A stretch of DNA of 64,000 bases from a bacterium (GTDB lineage Bacteria > Zhuqueibacterota > QNDG01 > JAFGCO01). Below, in pieces: positions 8,929-18,779 of this stretch. A program made the position numbers and the translations under genes. Numbering within the stretch: the stretch's first letter is position 1; the number at the start of each line of letters is the position of its first letter. The notes beneath the pieces were generated by a model. It did no database searches. It was not told the origin of the DNA and saw only the letters and a list, made by a program, of their open reading frames with translations. The stretch lies in the NCBI GenBank assembly GCA_016932575.1, contig JAFGCO010000007.1, forward strand, positions 119,364 through 183,363. The letters are read 5' to 3'.

Positions 8929-11415
8929 TTATTGAATTAAAATGACCTTCCGTGTTAAATTATTTTTTGCTGTTTTCAGACTTAAGATATAAATTCCACT
9001 GGACAAATTACATGGTCTGAAAACAATTTCATATCTTCCCGCCAATTTGTTTTCATCAATAAGAACCAATACTTGTTTGCCTTGTATATTTTGGACAATC
9101 AAGTTGACATGGGTTGGTTCAGGCAGTTCATACGCAATCTTTGTATATGGATTGAACGGATTTGGATAATTCTGTAATAATTTAAATTGCTCGGGAACCT
9201 GATAAAGTTCAAAATGACTGACTGACAGTTCTTGAAATATTGCGGTTATAAGCAAACTGCTGTCCATAATCACAGATGTAATCGAATCTTGAGCGAGCAC
9301 AGGACCCAGCCAATGAGAAAATTGATAACCTGTATTTGGAATGGCTTTAATCATAAGTGTATCACCCCTGACGGCCAATGTATCTCCTGTGCTTGACAAA
9401 ACAATACCGGATCCCGGCGGCTCAATATCAATGGAAAGTGTCACTCTGTCCGGGATAAATTGTGCAGTAATATTCATATTCTGATTTGCCAGCAGCCATG
9501 TATTGACAGAATCAGGATCATGGACAGGACCTGTCCACCTTAAAAATTTAAAATCAGTATAAGGTAAAGCTGTAATTGATAAGGTATCACCCATCGCCAG
9601 AACCGTATCTCCCGTAACCGGCTGTATGATACCTCCTTCAGAAGGATCGGCAAATAACCGTATCGATACACTGTCAGGTGGAAGTAAAGAAAAATGCGCA
9701 GTTACAGACACATCCGATAAAATAACAACCGATGTATGCGAATTTAATGGTGATAAAACCAAACCTGACCAATGATCAAATCGATACCCTTCAGCAGGCA
9801 GAGCTGTCATCGCGAGGGTATCTCCCCAAAACATGACTGTGTCACCTGGAACAGGACATGTCGTACCGCCCGCTTCCGGTTGGCTGAAAATTGTAACTTG
9901 ATGGGATATCCGTCCAAACCATGCAATGACCTGACAGGACGAATCCATAATCGTCGTTGTCTCAGATAATAATGAATCTGCAACTGGGCCCTGCCATTTC
10001 AGAAAGGAGTAACCTGGAGCAGGCATGGCTGTCAAATCAACCTTTGTTCCCATCGGATATATATGGCTGCCTGCGTCCGGGACCACACTGCCGCTTTCTT
10101 CAGGCCGACATGATAAATCAAGCGTATGGGTAATCATTTCAAATTGGGCAGTCACCTGCTTGTCCTCATCCATGAAAATATCCGTCTGTAAACTGTCGGA
10201 ATGACTCACAGCCCCTTCCCATCCAATAAAACGGAAACGTTCATTCGGGACGGCAGTCACTGTAACCAAAGTATCTTCTACGAAAACATGGTCTCCCTTT
10301 TGTGGGAGCGTGGAACCCCCTGAATCCGGATGACACGCCATGGTCAGATGATAATAGAATTTAAACCCAGATCCTGTCAGAGAAACAGTCACAGGAGTTT
10401 CATCCGGATCATTGCTGTAAATTTCCAGACCGGCCTGTTTCACTCCTTCTTCTCCATTGGGATGAAAACATATTTCAAATACGGTCTCACTGCCAGGCAA
10501 AATCATAATAGGCAGCTCAAAACTTTCTAAAATAAAAACGTCGGGAGTGTTTCCTGCCAAAGAACATGCAGACAGAACAAGGGTATCATCGCCTGTATTG
10601 CTCACTTTAAGTGTCAGACATGTGTCTGATTGGGCATGTATAGATCCAAAATTCAGCTCTTCGGCTGAAAGCTCAATATCTGGATTTATCTCTTCAAAAT
10701 ACGCAATCACTGTTTCATCCGCACTGACTTTAATATTTGTCGAATCCATGGAAGGATCTGCCACATTGCCGGACCATTCCTTGAATCGGTAACCAGGATT
10801 GGCATCGGCCATCAAGGGAACAACAATCCCCGGATTGCACCAGTGATCACCCTCCGGAGGGATCAATACGCCCGATCCGGAGGGTTCAACCTGCATATTC
10901 AATGTATAAATGACCGCTGAAGGTGTGTATCGGATAGACAGGATACTGTCTCCGCAAAACGTCATGGATATATTTTGGCGCATATCCACACTGCCTATCC
11001 TGAAATTACCATGTTTGGGCAACTGATCCGGTATCCATTGAATTGAGATTTGCTGCTCAGATCCCAGTTGAAACGTATTTAATATCCTCAGCTGCCATTC
11101 ATTCTCATTTGAATAAGGATATGCCCAGGGCCGTATATCTCTCTGCAACTGATTGGGAAATGTTTGAATTAAAAAAGCAGTGAAAAACTGGTTGGCTCCC
11201 GATGGCGGTGGTGACATTATATCCAATCCCGCATCATATCCATCCGTCGCTGTTTGTGCACCTCCGAAGAAGCGGGTATGCAAAACAGTCTCAGACTCAC
11301 CAGTGCCAGTAATTGTAAGTTCGACCAGCCAATCCTGAGAATGAATTAGAGGTAAATATAAAAATAACAGACACAAGATTGGCAAGAATACTTTCCGTAT
11401 ATCATTTGAAAGCAT
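8929..11415 (-). CDS. Secreted multi-repeat protein with InlB-B-like repeats, choice-of-anchor D domain and T9SS sorting tail
   Basis: 828 residues. A signal peptide (VFLPILCLLFLYLPLIHSQ) precedes a beta-rich N-terminal domain of about 170 residues. Six copies of a roughly 75-residue repeat of the 'divergent InlB B-repeat' type follow, each with a G-x-x-x-P-x-x-G-D block, an 'A-x-P-x-x-G-Y-x-F-x-x-W-x-G' core and an 'AxF' end. Between copies 1 and 2 sits a choice-of-anchor D / Ig-like domain ('LSAEELNFGSIHAQSDTCL'). The last 80 residues are a type IX sorting domain ('LLQNYPNPFNPYTKIAYELP' to 'SSGIYILSL'). Such proteins are exported by the T9SS and attached to, or released from, the cell surface. 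Function beyond adhesion or scaffold is unknown. It ends 18 nt after the next cargo gene in the same direction. Confidence 0.87.
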   Translation of the reverse strand: MLSNDIRKVFLPILCLLFLYLPLIHSQDWLVELTITGTGESETVLHTRFFGGAQTATDGYDAGLDIMSPPPSGANQFFTAFLIQTFPNQLQRDIRPWAYPYSNENEWQLRILNTFQLGSEQQISIQWIPDQLPKHGNFRIGSVDMRQNISMTFCGDSILSIRYTPSAVIYTLNMQVEPSGSGVLIPPEGDHWCNPGIVVPLMADANPGYRFKEWSGNVADPSMDSTNIKVSADETVIAYFEEINPDIELSAEELNFGSIHAQSDTCLTLKVSNTGDDTLVLSACSLAGNTPDVFILESFELPIMILPGSETVFEICFHPNGEEGVKQAGLEIYSNDPDETPVTVSLTGSGFKFYYHLTMACHPDSGGSTLPQKGDHVFVEDTLVTVTAVPNERFRFIGWEGAVSHSDSLQTDIFMDEDKQVTAQFEMITHTLDLSCRPEESGSVVPDAGSHIYPMGTKVDLTAMPAPGYSFLKWQGPVADSLLSETTTIMDSSCQVIAWFGRISHQVTIFSQPEAGGTTCPVPGDTVMFWGDTLAMTALPAEGYRFDHWSGLVLSPLNSHTSVVILSDVSVTAHFSLLPPDSVSIRLFADPSEGGIIQPVTGDTVLAMGDTLSITALPYTDFKFLRWTGPVHDPDSVNTWLLANQNMNITAQFIPDRVTLSIDIEPPGSGIVLSSTGDTLAVRGDTLMIKAIPNTGYQFSHWLGPVLAQDSITSVIMDSSLLITAIFQELSVSHFELYQVPEQFKLLQNYPNPFNPYTKIAYELPEPTHVNLIVQNIQGKQVLVLIDENKLAGRYEIVFRPCNLSSGIYILSLKTAKNNLTRKVILIQ

Positions 11416-11433
11416 ATGATAGACTCCCGAATA

Positions 11434-14400
11434 CTATTTTAAAATTAAAGCTTTTTTGGTCTGCGTCATTCCCCCCGCCTCGAAACGAACCATATACAGT
11501 CCACTGGGCAATTGATGGCCGTCCCAGTTCAGGATATAGGCGCCCGGTTCTTTGATTTCATTGACCAAAACCTGCACTTTCTGCCCCAACACATTATAAA
11601 TTGCGATATTCACCTGACCCGACTTCTCACATTGATAAAGCAGAGTGGAACGGCTGTTAAAAGGATTGGGGTAGTTCTGGCCTAGCCTGAATTCCGGAGG
11701 CTGGTTCTTCACTTCTTTTATCAATGTCTTAATATCCGGCGGATATGGCGGCATATTACCGAATACAGCCCTGAATTGCTGCCATTGTTTTGTATCTTGC
11801 ATAACATTTGACTTCAGTAATACCGGCATTTCCTCATTTTCTTTGATATTTAAGGCACACATATCCTGAACTGCGATATAGTACCCGTTCTTCTCTTCAA
11901 TTGAATACGTCAGGACATAATCCTGGATAAAGGGATCCCACTGAAAAGCGGGGCTGAGCACCTTGCCATCTCGATTGTCATCAGGATCTGTAAAATCAGA
12001 CTTACCTCTTGGAGCCCCCACTGTATGCCACCCCTGGGTGCTGTAGTGTCTTTGTACCTGGCAAACCGGCGTTCCGAATACCTGAACGGTGTCCGTCTCC
12101 TGTACACAAATCCAGTAAGCTTCACCGGGCTCAATGGTCATTTCCAAATAACTATCCACGCGAAAACGGGTTGCTATTTCACCCCGGCTGTTAATGGCTA
12201 ACCATGTATTGGGAAATATGTCAAAAATATCTTGTCCTACCGGCTGAACTGGCACTGAAACAAGATAATATCCGACATAAGGAAATTCATAAATCACACA
12301 GGTCAGGGGCGACGGGGAACCGAGATAGAGAGCGGCATTCCTGTTGGGATGACATCCGCCATTTTGTGATCCAATGATTAAATCGTCTGCACCGTCCCCA
12401 TTGACATCCCCCGCGGAGCTCATGGAATTGATAAAACACCCTCCTGTATTTTCTGTATTCACCAAAACCATTTCATCCGCAAGCGTATCCAGCACGGATC
12501 CGCCATAATATACAGTGATATAATCCCGATCTGACTCGAAAATTTTTACAGCTTCCCAGGGATCATAACTATCATCTAATAAAGCTTCTATAAAAGATAC
12601 ATGGACGCCGAAAGCCATATCGTTAAAACCATCGCCATTTAAATCACTATGGGTTGTAAAGGAATTTGAATATTCGATTTCTCTTCTTAAATATGTATCT
12701 ACAACAGTGTCTGTCACAGGATCATAATATGTCGAATGATCTATCCAACCTGCTTCTTTCACTTTACGGAAAACTAAAGGATGTTCTTCAATGGTCCATC
12801 CGCCCCAAAACACGGACCATGTTTTTGGCCCGGAGGCCACCAGATCATTGTACCCATCCCCATTTAAATCCCCGCGGATATCTATGGCATCAAACCCTGA
12901 TCCTGTTTCGGAATAAATCACAGCATCTGCGTCAGCATTGGATTCATAAGGTCCGAAGTATATACTTACCTGGCTTTTTGCATGCTTTCCCTCCCATATA
13001 TCCCGACAAACGATAAAATCATCGAATCCGTCACCATTCAAATCACCGCCCCCTGCAATCATATCTCCGGATACTGGTGCTCCTTCGAATTCCAGATCAG
13101 ATTGATCATCCATGGGACTGCCGCCGAAATAAATATTGAATCCCTTGTTCGAAATCTCGACAGCCAGATCATCAAATGCGTCTCCATTGATGTCTCCAAC
13201 ATTAAATGCCGTACTGCCTTTCAGATCAATAATACAAAGATCTGGCTCAGTATCCATCGTACTGCCACCATAAAAAATACAGACTTCTGACCATCCTGAG
13301 TCATCATCATGTGTGTATGTAATCAGATCATCGAATCCATCGCCGTTATAATCCCCAAAATCTGTTGTTGTAATACCCCATAATTCAGGCAAATCCCCTT
13401 GGATAACAAACTCTGCTTCATCATCATGAGGATCACCGCCGTAATAGACATAAGTACGTGCCTCCCTGTCATTTTTCTTATAATAATCGAGATCTGATAT
13501 CGCATAATCATCAAATCCGTCTCCATTCAGATCGCCGCCTCCGGATACCGGATATCCAAATCCGGATTTTCCAATATCACTCCATGAGGCATCTTCTTCA
13601 ATATCGATCATTTCATCTCCCAGGTAGAAAAAGACGCCACCTGCTTCCCAGTTACAGGATTCTCCGCTCAGAACAAAATCATTATAATGATCTCCATTCA
13701 AATCATGCACTCCGAATGGTTTAAGTCTGTCTTCTTCACGATGAATCAGCTTTTTATTTTGCCGATTGAAAGGGGATCCCCCCGAATATATATAAAAATC
13801 AGTATAATATGGCCATCCGCCTTCTATGCAGAATTCATCAAATCCGTCCCCGTTGATATCATGCAAGTCCGAAACAGCGTAACCCAGATAGTAATTGGCT
13901 GATTTGCCCTGCCAGAAAGCATCGAAATAGGCATCCATCGAAGCCCCGCCGAAATAAAGATAAGCACGACCGACATAGGGTTCATACTCGCCGGCATCCC
14001 AATAAGGCGCCCCGACGATGAAATCATCAAATCCATCGCCGTTGACATCCCCGGCACCTGATACAGCGCTCCCCAGGCCGCTGAGATTGTAATAAGAAGT
14101 TTCCCCCTGCATTACCAGGTCGGCCCGGGCATCCATGTTCTGACCGCCCAGATACAGATAAACATTGCCTCGATGGAAATTACAGCCCACCAAAATATCA
14201 GAATAGCCATCACTATTTACATCTCCCGCGCAGGCCATGGACGTAGGGAATCTGACAGATCCATTTTTAAATGTCAGGCAGGGAGACTCATTGATACGCG
14301 GGCCTCCATGAAATACGTAAACATACCCTTCTAAATTTGTCGTATTATAAGCACTATTTATACATCCCTTTGCAGAAACAAGAACATCCTGATACCCATC

Positions 14401-14994
14401 GCCGTTTACGTCACCGGCAGCTTCGATATCATGCAGAAATCGTTCTTCGGAAAAATAAACGACCTGATCCGGCTGATTATCCATATCCACATCGCCAAAA
14501 TAAAACAAAATCTGATTGTAATGCTCATTGTACCAGGAGCCGTTTGCGTAATTTTTAATCGCCGAAACGCCAATGGCAATATCATCAAATCCATCTCCGT
14601 TGACATCCCCGACACCCGAAACAATGGCCGGACATTGATTTTGAGGAAATGGGATATAGATGGAAAACCCGATCGATTTTTCCAAAGCAGTATTTCCAAA
14701 ATGGATGTATACCGGTTCATCCAGATAACATCCGGCGACAACGATATCTGCATAACCGTCTCCATTGAGATCGCCTGCATCAGCAAACTGACAACCATAG
14801 TCCGAGATCTCTGGCGGGCCGCCCGGCTCTTGCAGCCAATGATGCAGCGTGAGTTCAGCCGATGCCTGAAATGGGCCCATAAAAACAAATATCAGGGAAA
14901 GTAATATCCAAAAACAGCGGATTATTAGACACCCTTTATTTTTAAATTCTGCTGTTATCATGCAATCGGCATTTTTTATCAACTGGATCTTCAT
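11434..14994 (-). CDS. Giant FG-GAP repeat surface protein with T9SS sorting tail
   Basis: About 1186 residues from the ATG at 14994. An earlier frame opening at 15045 lacks a ribosome site, whereas GGAG lies just before the tandem ATGs at 14997 and 14994. After a hydrophobic signal region (RCFWILLSLIFVFMG) there are fourteen FG-GAP/VCBS blades, each with a calcium-binding-like D-x-N-G-D-G-x-D-D core (for example AGDVNGDGYQDVLV, GGDLNGDGFDDYAI). This is enough for two seven-bladed propellers. A non-repeat domain of about 200 residues follows, then a T9SS sorting domain ('LGQNYPNPFNSRSTLLYQ' to 'LPSGLYMVRFEAG'). FG-GAP proteins in this clade are mostly surface or adhesion proteins of unknown ligand. 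It is upstream of the InlB-like cargo gene and probably co-transcribed with it (18-nt gap). Confidence 0.9.
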   Translation of the reverse strand: MKIQLIKNADCMITAEFKNKGCLIIRCFWILLSLIFVFMGPFQASAELTLHHWLQEPGGPPEISDYGCQFADAGDLNGDGYADIVVAGCYLDEPVYIHFGNTALEKSIGFSIYIPFPQNQCPAIVSGVGDVNGDGFDDIAIGVSAIKNYANGSWYNEHYNQILFYFGDVDMDNQPDQVVYFSEERFLHDIEAAGDVNGDGYQDVLVSAKGCINSAYNTTNLEGYVYVFHGGPRINESPCLTFKNGSVRFPTSMACAGDVNSDGYSDILVGCNFHRGNVYLYLGGQNMDARADLVMQGETSYYNLSGLGSAVSGAGDVNGDGFDDFIVGAPYWDAGEYEPYVGRAYLYFGGASMDAYFDAFWQGKSANYYLGYAVSDLHDINGDGFDEFCIEGGWPYYTDFYIYSGGSPFNRQNKKLIHREEDRLKPFGVHDLNGDHYNDFVLSGESCNWEAGGVFFYLGDEMIDIEEDASWSDIGKSGFGYPVSGGGDLNGDGFDDYAISDLDYYKKNDREARTYVYYGGDPHDDEAEFVIQGDLPELWGITTTDFGDYNGDGFDDLITYTHDDDSGWSEVCIFYGGSTMDTEPDLCIIDLKGSTAFNVGDINGDAFDDLAVEISNKGFNIYFGGSPMDDQSDLEFEGAPVSGDMIAGGGDLNGDGFDDFIVCRDIWEGKHAKSQVSIYFGPYESNADADAVIYSETGSGFDAIDIRGDLNGDGYNDLVASGPKTWSVFWGGWTIEEHPLVFRKVKEAGWIDHSTYYDPVTDTVVDTYLRREIEYSNSFTTHSDLNGDGFNDMAFGVHVSFIEALLDDSYDPWEAVKIFESDRDYITVYYGGSVLDTLADEMVLVNTENTGGCFINSMSSAGDVNGDGADDLIIGSQNGGCHPNRNAALYLGSPSPLTCVIYEFPYVGYYLVSVPVQPVGQDIFDIFPNTWLAINSRGEIATRFRVDSYLEMTIEPGEAYWICVQETDTVQVFGTPVCQVQRHYSTQGWHTVGAPRGKSDFTDPDDNRDGKVLSPAFQWDPFIQDYVLTYSIEEKNGYYIAVQDMCALNIKENEEMPVLLKSNVMQDTKQWQQFRAVFGNMPPYPPDIKTLIKEVKNQPPEFRLGQNYPNPFNSRSTLLYQCEKSGQVNIAIYNVLGQKVQVLVNEIKEPGAYILNWDGHQLPSGLYMVRFEAGGMTQTKKALILK

Positions 14995-15248
14995 CATTAT
15001 TCTCCGAGTTTCACATACTGAATAGAGATCAATACAATAACTCACTGAACTTTACACAATTTATCTTCTCCTGGTGTCTATCAGGAATAGAATAATTACA
15101 ATTTTTTAAAGTGAAGAATATTACTCTGTGTTCATAAATAATACGTAATGTATGAATGAATTAAACCATGGATACAAAACTTATCAATGTGATGATTTTA
15201 CAAAATAAACAATATGAATCACTTCATAATCGATTGAGCGTTGATTTT

Positions 15249-16088
15249 TTAACCTCGAAACCGCTTCAGATCCATCCAGTTGAAATTATACTCGGGGGTA
15301 TAAAGCAGCCGCATGCGCTGCAACTCAAACCATGGGCTGAGCTCCCTGTTTTTTGGATTCCGCAGAACATGCGCATCCTGAGCCGGCATATATCCCTGTA
15401 CCAGAAGAAAGATTTTCCGGCCCGTTTTTTCCTGAACCGCCATATCCACCACGATCATTGCATGCCCGGGAAATCCGCCTTTGATAAATACATCACCCAC
15501 CTGCATCTTGTCTGCAGGGACAATAGGTTTTAATTCTTTGGAAAGCGAATGACTGCCCGCATATAAAAAGACAGTATCCAGATATTCACGAAAGGTTTGA
15601 TATGATGAATCCAGAGAAGCCTCATTTGCCCATCGGACAATGTTGTTTTTCACTTCCGGACGCATCCCCACCATCCATGCCTTGTACCGTACTAGATCTC
15701 CATTTGAAAAATGAAAAGCGATTTTTGGATAGGCCTTGATCGAGTACAGATATTCAGCATACAACCGGATTACGGTATCCGCGCATTGCTGTAAATCTTC
15801 ATCACCAATATCCATATCCAGAATATAAGCGTGTGCACGCTGATTTCTTTTCAGCTGGCCGTTGTATAGACGCACTTTTTTCTTGCCCTGTTTGATAGGC
15901 AGGTTTTGAAGCCAATCCGGAAATGAGCCGGGCTCATAACTGGCCCGTACAAATCGCTCGGGCAATTCAATATCTTTCACCCGGAACTTGATATTTGTCT
16001 GACTTTCCAGCCAGGGATAGACATTTTCCTGTGAAAAACAGGGGAGTGCGATCAGCAATAACATGAACAATCGATAACCAATATTCAT
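15249..16088 (-). CDS. DUF4846 family exported protein
   Basis: 279 residues from the ATG at 16088, which has GGGAG 5 nt upstream; a TTG 15 codons earlier has no ribosome site. The N-terminus is a signal peptide (YRLFMLLLIALPCFSQ). The body has the features of DUF4846: 'YNGQLKRNQRAHAYILDMDIG', 'CADTVIRLYAEYLYS', 'FHFSNGDLVRYKAW', and a C-terminal 'QVGDVFIKGGFPGHAMIVVDMA' segment with a conserved Gly-His-Ala. That last part resembles the His-containing strand of NlpC/P60-like folds, but catalysis is not established for the family. It is the last gene of the purine/rimO run, downstream of purH. Confidence 0.8.
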   Translation of the reverse strand: MNIGYRLFMLLLIALPCFSQENVYPWLESQTNIKFRVKDIELPERFVRASYEPGSFPDWLQNLPIKQGKKKVRLYNGQLKRNQRAHAYILDMDIGDEDLQQCADTVIRLYAEYLYSIKAYPKIAFHFSNGDLVRYKAWMVGMRPEVKNNIVRWANEASLDSSYQTFREYLDTVFLYAGSHSLSKELKPIVPADKMQVGDVFIKGGFPGHAMIVVDMAVQEKTGRKIFLLVQGYMPAQDAHVLRNPKNRELSPWFELQRMRLLYTPEYNFNWMDLKRFRG

Positions 16089-16181
16089 CTTATCTCCCAA
16101 AAAACAAGCTGTTATTTTATCAGACTTCTTCAATTTGATTGTTTATTTAGGTAAAAATGATTAGACATTTATATGGTCCTG

Positions 16182-16264
16182 AAAAGACAGCTTGTCATCA
16201 ATTTTATTATTCTTTCTTTGCGCGCTCTGCGTTTTGGCGGTTTTCATGAAACTGGTCAGGGATA
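16182..16264 (-). repeat. Purine-rich 3'-proximal tract downstream of purH
   Basis: Read on the sense (minus) strand, from about 20 nt after the purH stop the sequence is CA-rich and G/A-rich with short repeated GCGCAAAG / ACGCAGAG-type words (16212-16246) and then AAAGAAAG. In style it matches the composite intergenic tracts at 28 kb and 54-58 kb, also placed directly after a stop codon, but shares none of their long modules. Membership of one family is inference. Confidence 0.4.
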
Positions 16265-17944
16265 TCAATGCCGGAAATGCCGCATGCCAGTCAGCGCCAT
16301 GGCCATACCCAGTTCATCACAGGCATCGATGCTGTCCTGATCTCGTTTTGATCCGCCCGGCTGCACAATATAGCCGATCCCGTATTCCGCGGCTGCCCGA
16401 ACTGTATCATCGAAGGGAAAAAAAGCGTCCGAAGCCATGACCATTCCGGCGAATGCTTGCTTTTGAAAGGTTTCAAAATTGATGCCGACATTTAAGGCGT
16501 CATATTCTATCTGTAAATTTTCCAACGCCTTGGTGACTGCCAGTTTTCGCAGGGAATCCACACGGTTCGGCTGCCCCGCACCCATGCCAATGACCTGGAA
16601 AAATCCGGGACGATACTCCCGCCCCAGAACAATGGCATTGGACTTGGTATGCTTACATGCTTTGTATGTGAATTCCGCCAGATTTTTTTTGCCTGCATCG
16701 AAATTCTTTTTTGTGACAATCTGAAAAGAGTCGAAAACACCAAAGTCGCGGTCCATCTCCAGAATGCCGCCTGTAATTTTTCGATAGGTTTTAGGCTCAC
16801 GATTCTTCAATTGAATGGGCGTTGTTTTCAGGAGACGAAGCGCTTTGGTTTTTTGCAGCAATTCCAGGGCTTCAGGCGTGTAATCCGGAGCAATAATGAC
16901 TTCGATAAACTTGGTCGGAACTTCCTGGGGGATCAGCCTGCCTTTTTCTACGACAAAACCAATATGTTTTATATCCTTACCCTTAAGAAAACGGGCGAAA
17001 TCGAGATCAACCGGTGTATTGCTGGCAATCACAGAGCCGAATGCAGAAATCGGATCACCGGCCCAGGCACGCTCCAGCGCTTCCCCTGCGGATTCTCCGA
17101 CTGCATATCCGCAGGGATTGGTATGCTTGATCACTGCGACTCCGATACCGGATAAATCCTTGACTGCTTCATAGGCCGCATCGGCATCCACATAATTATT
17201 AAATGACATGGCCTTGCCGTGCAGGATTTCAGAATGAGCAACCGAAGATTCCTTAGAGTTCCCATCCAGATAGAAAGCCGCATTTTGATGGCTGTTTTCT
17301 CCATATCGTAATGCGTGTCCGTGTCCGTACCGCATACGAATCACAGGTTCATCCAGCAGCGTTTCTGACAGGTATTGATCAATGGCACTGTCATAATCGG
17401 CCGTGCGACGGAACACTTTGGCTGCGAGCAGCTGCCGTGTCTGTTCTGAAACCGATCCGTTCTCACGGATTTCATTGAGTATCCGGGCATAGTCCGCGGG
17501 ATCTGTCACCACAGCCACAAATCGAAAATTTTTAGCCGCGCTTCTCAGCATGGTGGGTCCGCCGATATCGATATTCTCCACAGCATCTTCCAGGCTGACA
17601 TCCGGTTTTGCAATGGTTTGCTCAAACGGATACAGATTGACAACAACCAGATCAATCCAGTCAATGCCCATTTCTTTGGCCTTGGCCGCATGATCCGGAT
17701 TGTCCCGCAGACCCAACAGGCCGCCATGAATTTTAGGATGCAGTGTTTTGACACGGCCGTCCATCATTTCAGGAAATCCGGTCACCGAATCGATGGGAAT
17801 GACCGGCACCCCCTTTTCGGACAACAACTTGGCCGTGCCCCCGGTGGAAATAATTTCGACTCCCAATTCAGACAATTCTTTCGCAAAAGGAACGATTCCG
17901 GTTTTATCTGACACACTGATCAAAGCACGTTTAATTTCCGACAA
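16265..17944 (-). CDS. purH: Bifunctional AICAR transformylase / IMP cyclohydrolase
   Basis: 559 residues. The N-terminal MGS-like IMP cyclohydrolase domain starts 'KRALISVSDKTGIVPFAKEL' and includes 'STGGTAKLL' and 'DGRVKTLHPKIHGG'. The C-terminal AICAR transformylase domain has the catalytic 'VIKHTNPCG' and the ending 'SDAFFPFDD', 'VQPGGSKRDQD'. It performs the last two steps of de novo IMP synthesis. I place the start at a TTG at 17944 because AAGGAGG sits 5 nt before it. An in-frame ATG 5 codons upstream of that would put the Shine-Dalgarno inside the gene. The protein is slightly longer than E. coli PurH (529). It lies downstream of purN in the same direction. Confidence 0.96.
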   Translation of the reverse strand: MSEIKRALISVSDKTGIVPFAKELSELGVEIISTGGTAKLLSEKGVPVIPIDSVTGFPEMMDGRVKTLHPKIHGGLLGLRDNPDHAAKAKEMGIDWIDLVVVNLYPFEQTIAKPDVSLEDAVENIDIGGPTMLRSAAKNFRFVAVVTDPADYARILNEIRENGSVSEQTRQLLAAKVFRRTADYDSAIDQYLSETLLDEPVIRMRYGHGHALRYGENSHQNAAFYLDGNSKESSVAHSEILHGKAMSFNNYVDADAAYEAVKDLSGIGVAVIKHTNPCGYAVGESAGEALERAWAGDPISAFGSVIASNTPVDLDFARFLKGKDIKHIGFVVEKGRLIPQEVPTKFIEVIIAPDYTPEALELLQKTKALRLLKTTPIQLKNREPKTYRKITGGILEMDRDFGVFDSFQIVTKKNFDAGKKNLAEFTYKACKHTKSNAIVLGREYRPGFFQVIGMGAGQPNRVDSLRKLAVTKALENLQIEYDALNVGINFETFQKQAFAGMVMASDAFFPFDDTVRAAAEYGIGYIVQPGGSKRDQDSIDACDELGMAMALTGMRHFRH

Positions 17945-18139
17945 TGCTGCCTCCTTCATTATTTTGTGATCCAAACAATGCTCTCAATATAATATGGATA
18001 TGTTACGATGCAAAATCGATTATTCGTCTCTCAGTATTGATACGAAAAATGAAATATTCTATTCTCACTTAATAAAAAGAGAAATAATATTTAATTTTTG
18101 TAGTTATAAATTTATTATTCAGGATCAATGACTCATTAT

Positions 18140-18769
18140 TCATTTTCTCTTAATCCCTACTTTCCCCTCCTTCACCTCAACCCTGCCTTCTGCAAACAGC
18201 TGCAGCGTCTCGGCATAGATCTGGTGCTCGGTCTTGAGGACGCGTGCAGCGAGTGTCCCCGGAGTGTCTCCTTCTTCCACAGACACACAGCGCTGCGCCA
18301 CAATCGGGCCCCGGTCATACACCTCATCCACCAGATGGACGGTCACACCGGAAATCCGGCATCCCTGGGCCAGCACAGCTTCGTGCACATGATGCCCGTA
18401 CATGCCTTTTCCGCCGAAACTGGGAAGAAGCGCCGGATGTATATTAAGAACCCGGTTCTTGTATTGGAGAATAATTTCGGGAGGAATTTTTTTCATATAC
18501 CCTGCCAAAACCACCAGAGTCACTTCATGTTTTTTCAAAGTAGCGAGCATCGACTGTACAAATGCCTCTCGTTGGGCAAACATCTTTTTATTGATGACAA
18601 CAGCAGGGATGCTTCGTTCCCGGGCGATATCCAGGGCTCCTGCCTGGGGATTATTGCTGATCACCACTTCCACCTCTGCAGATAGCCGGCCTGCATCTAT
18701 AGCATCTAAAATCGCAAGAAAATTAGAGCCCCGTCCGGAAGCGAACACTGCCAGTTTTAATGGATCCAA
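18140..18769 (-). CDS. purN: Phosphoribosylglycinamide formyltransferase
   Basis: 209 residues. The 5-phosphoribosyl loop 'ASGRGSNFLAILDAI', the catalytic Asn-His pair in 'NIHPALLPSFGGKGMYG' and the Asp in 'VTVHLVDEVYDRGPIV' are all present, so this is an active-looking PurN using 10-formyl-tetrahydrofolate. The start is a TTG at 18769 behind AAGGAGG, the same unusual arrangement as purH. It begins 10 nt after the stop of the GWxTD gene, so the pair is almost certainly co-transcribed. The first sense-strand bases after its stop contain one GAGTCATT unit like those of the octamer arrays elsewhere. Confidence 0.96.
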   Translation of the reverse strand: MDPLKLAVFASGRGSNFLAILDAIDAGRLSAEVEVVISNNPQAGALDIARERSIPAVVINKKMFAQREAFVQSMLATLKKHEVTLVVLAGYMKKIPPEIILQYKNRVLNIHPALLPSFGGKGMYGHHVHEAVLAQGCRISGVTVHLVDEVYDRGPIVAQRCVSVEEGDTPGTLAARVLKTEHQIYAETLQLFAEGRVEVKEGKVGIKRK

Positions 18770-18779
18770 CTGCCCCTCC

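Noticed and set aside
14406..14904. Long frames (157-160 residues) overlapping the FG-GAP protein
   Set aside because: They arise from the regular DxNGDG codon repeats of the real gene; no independent start signals.
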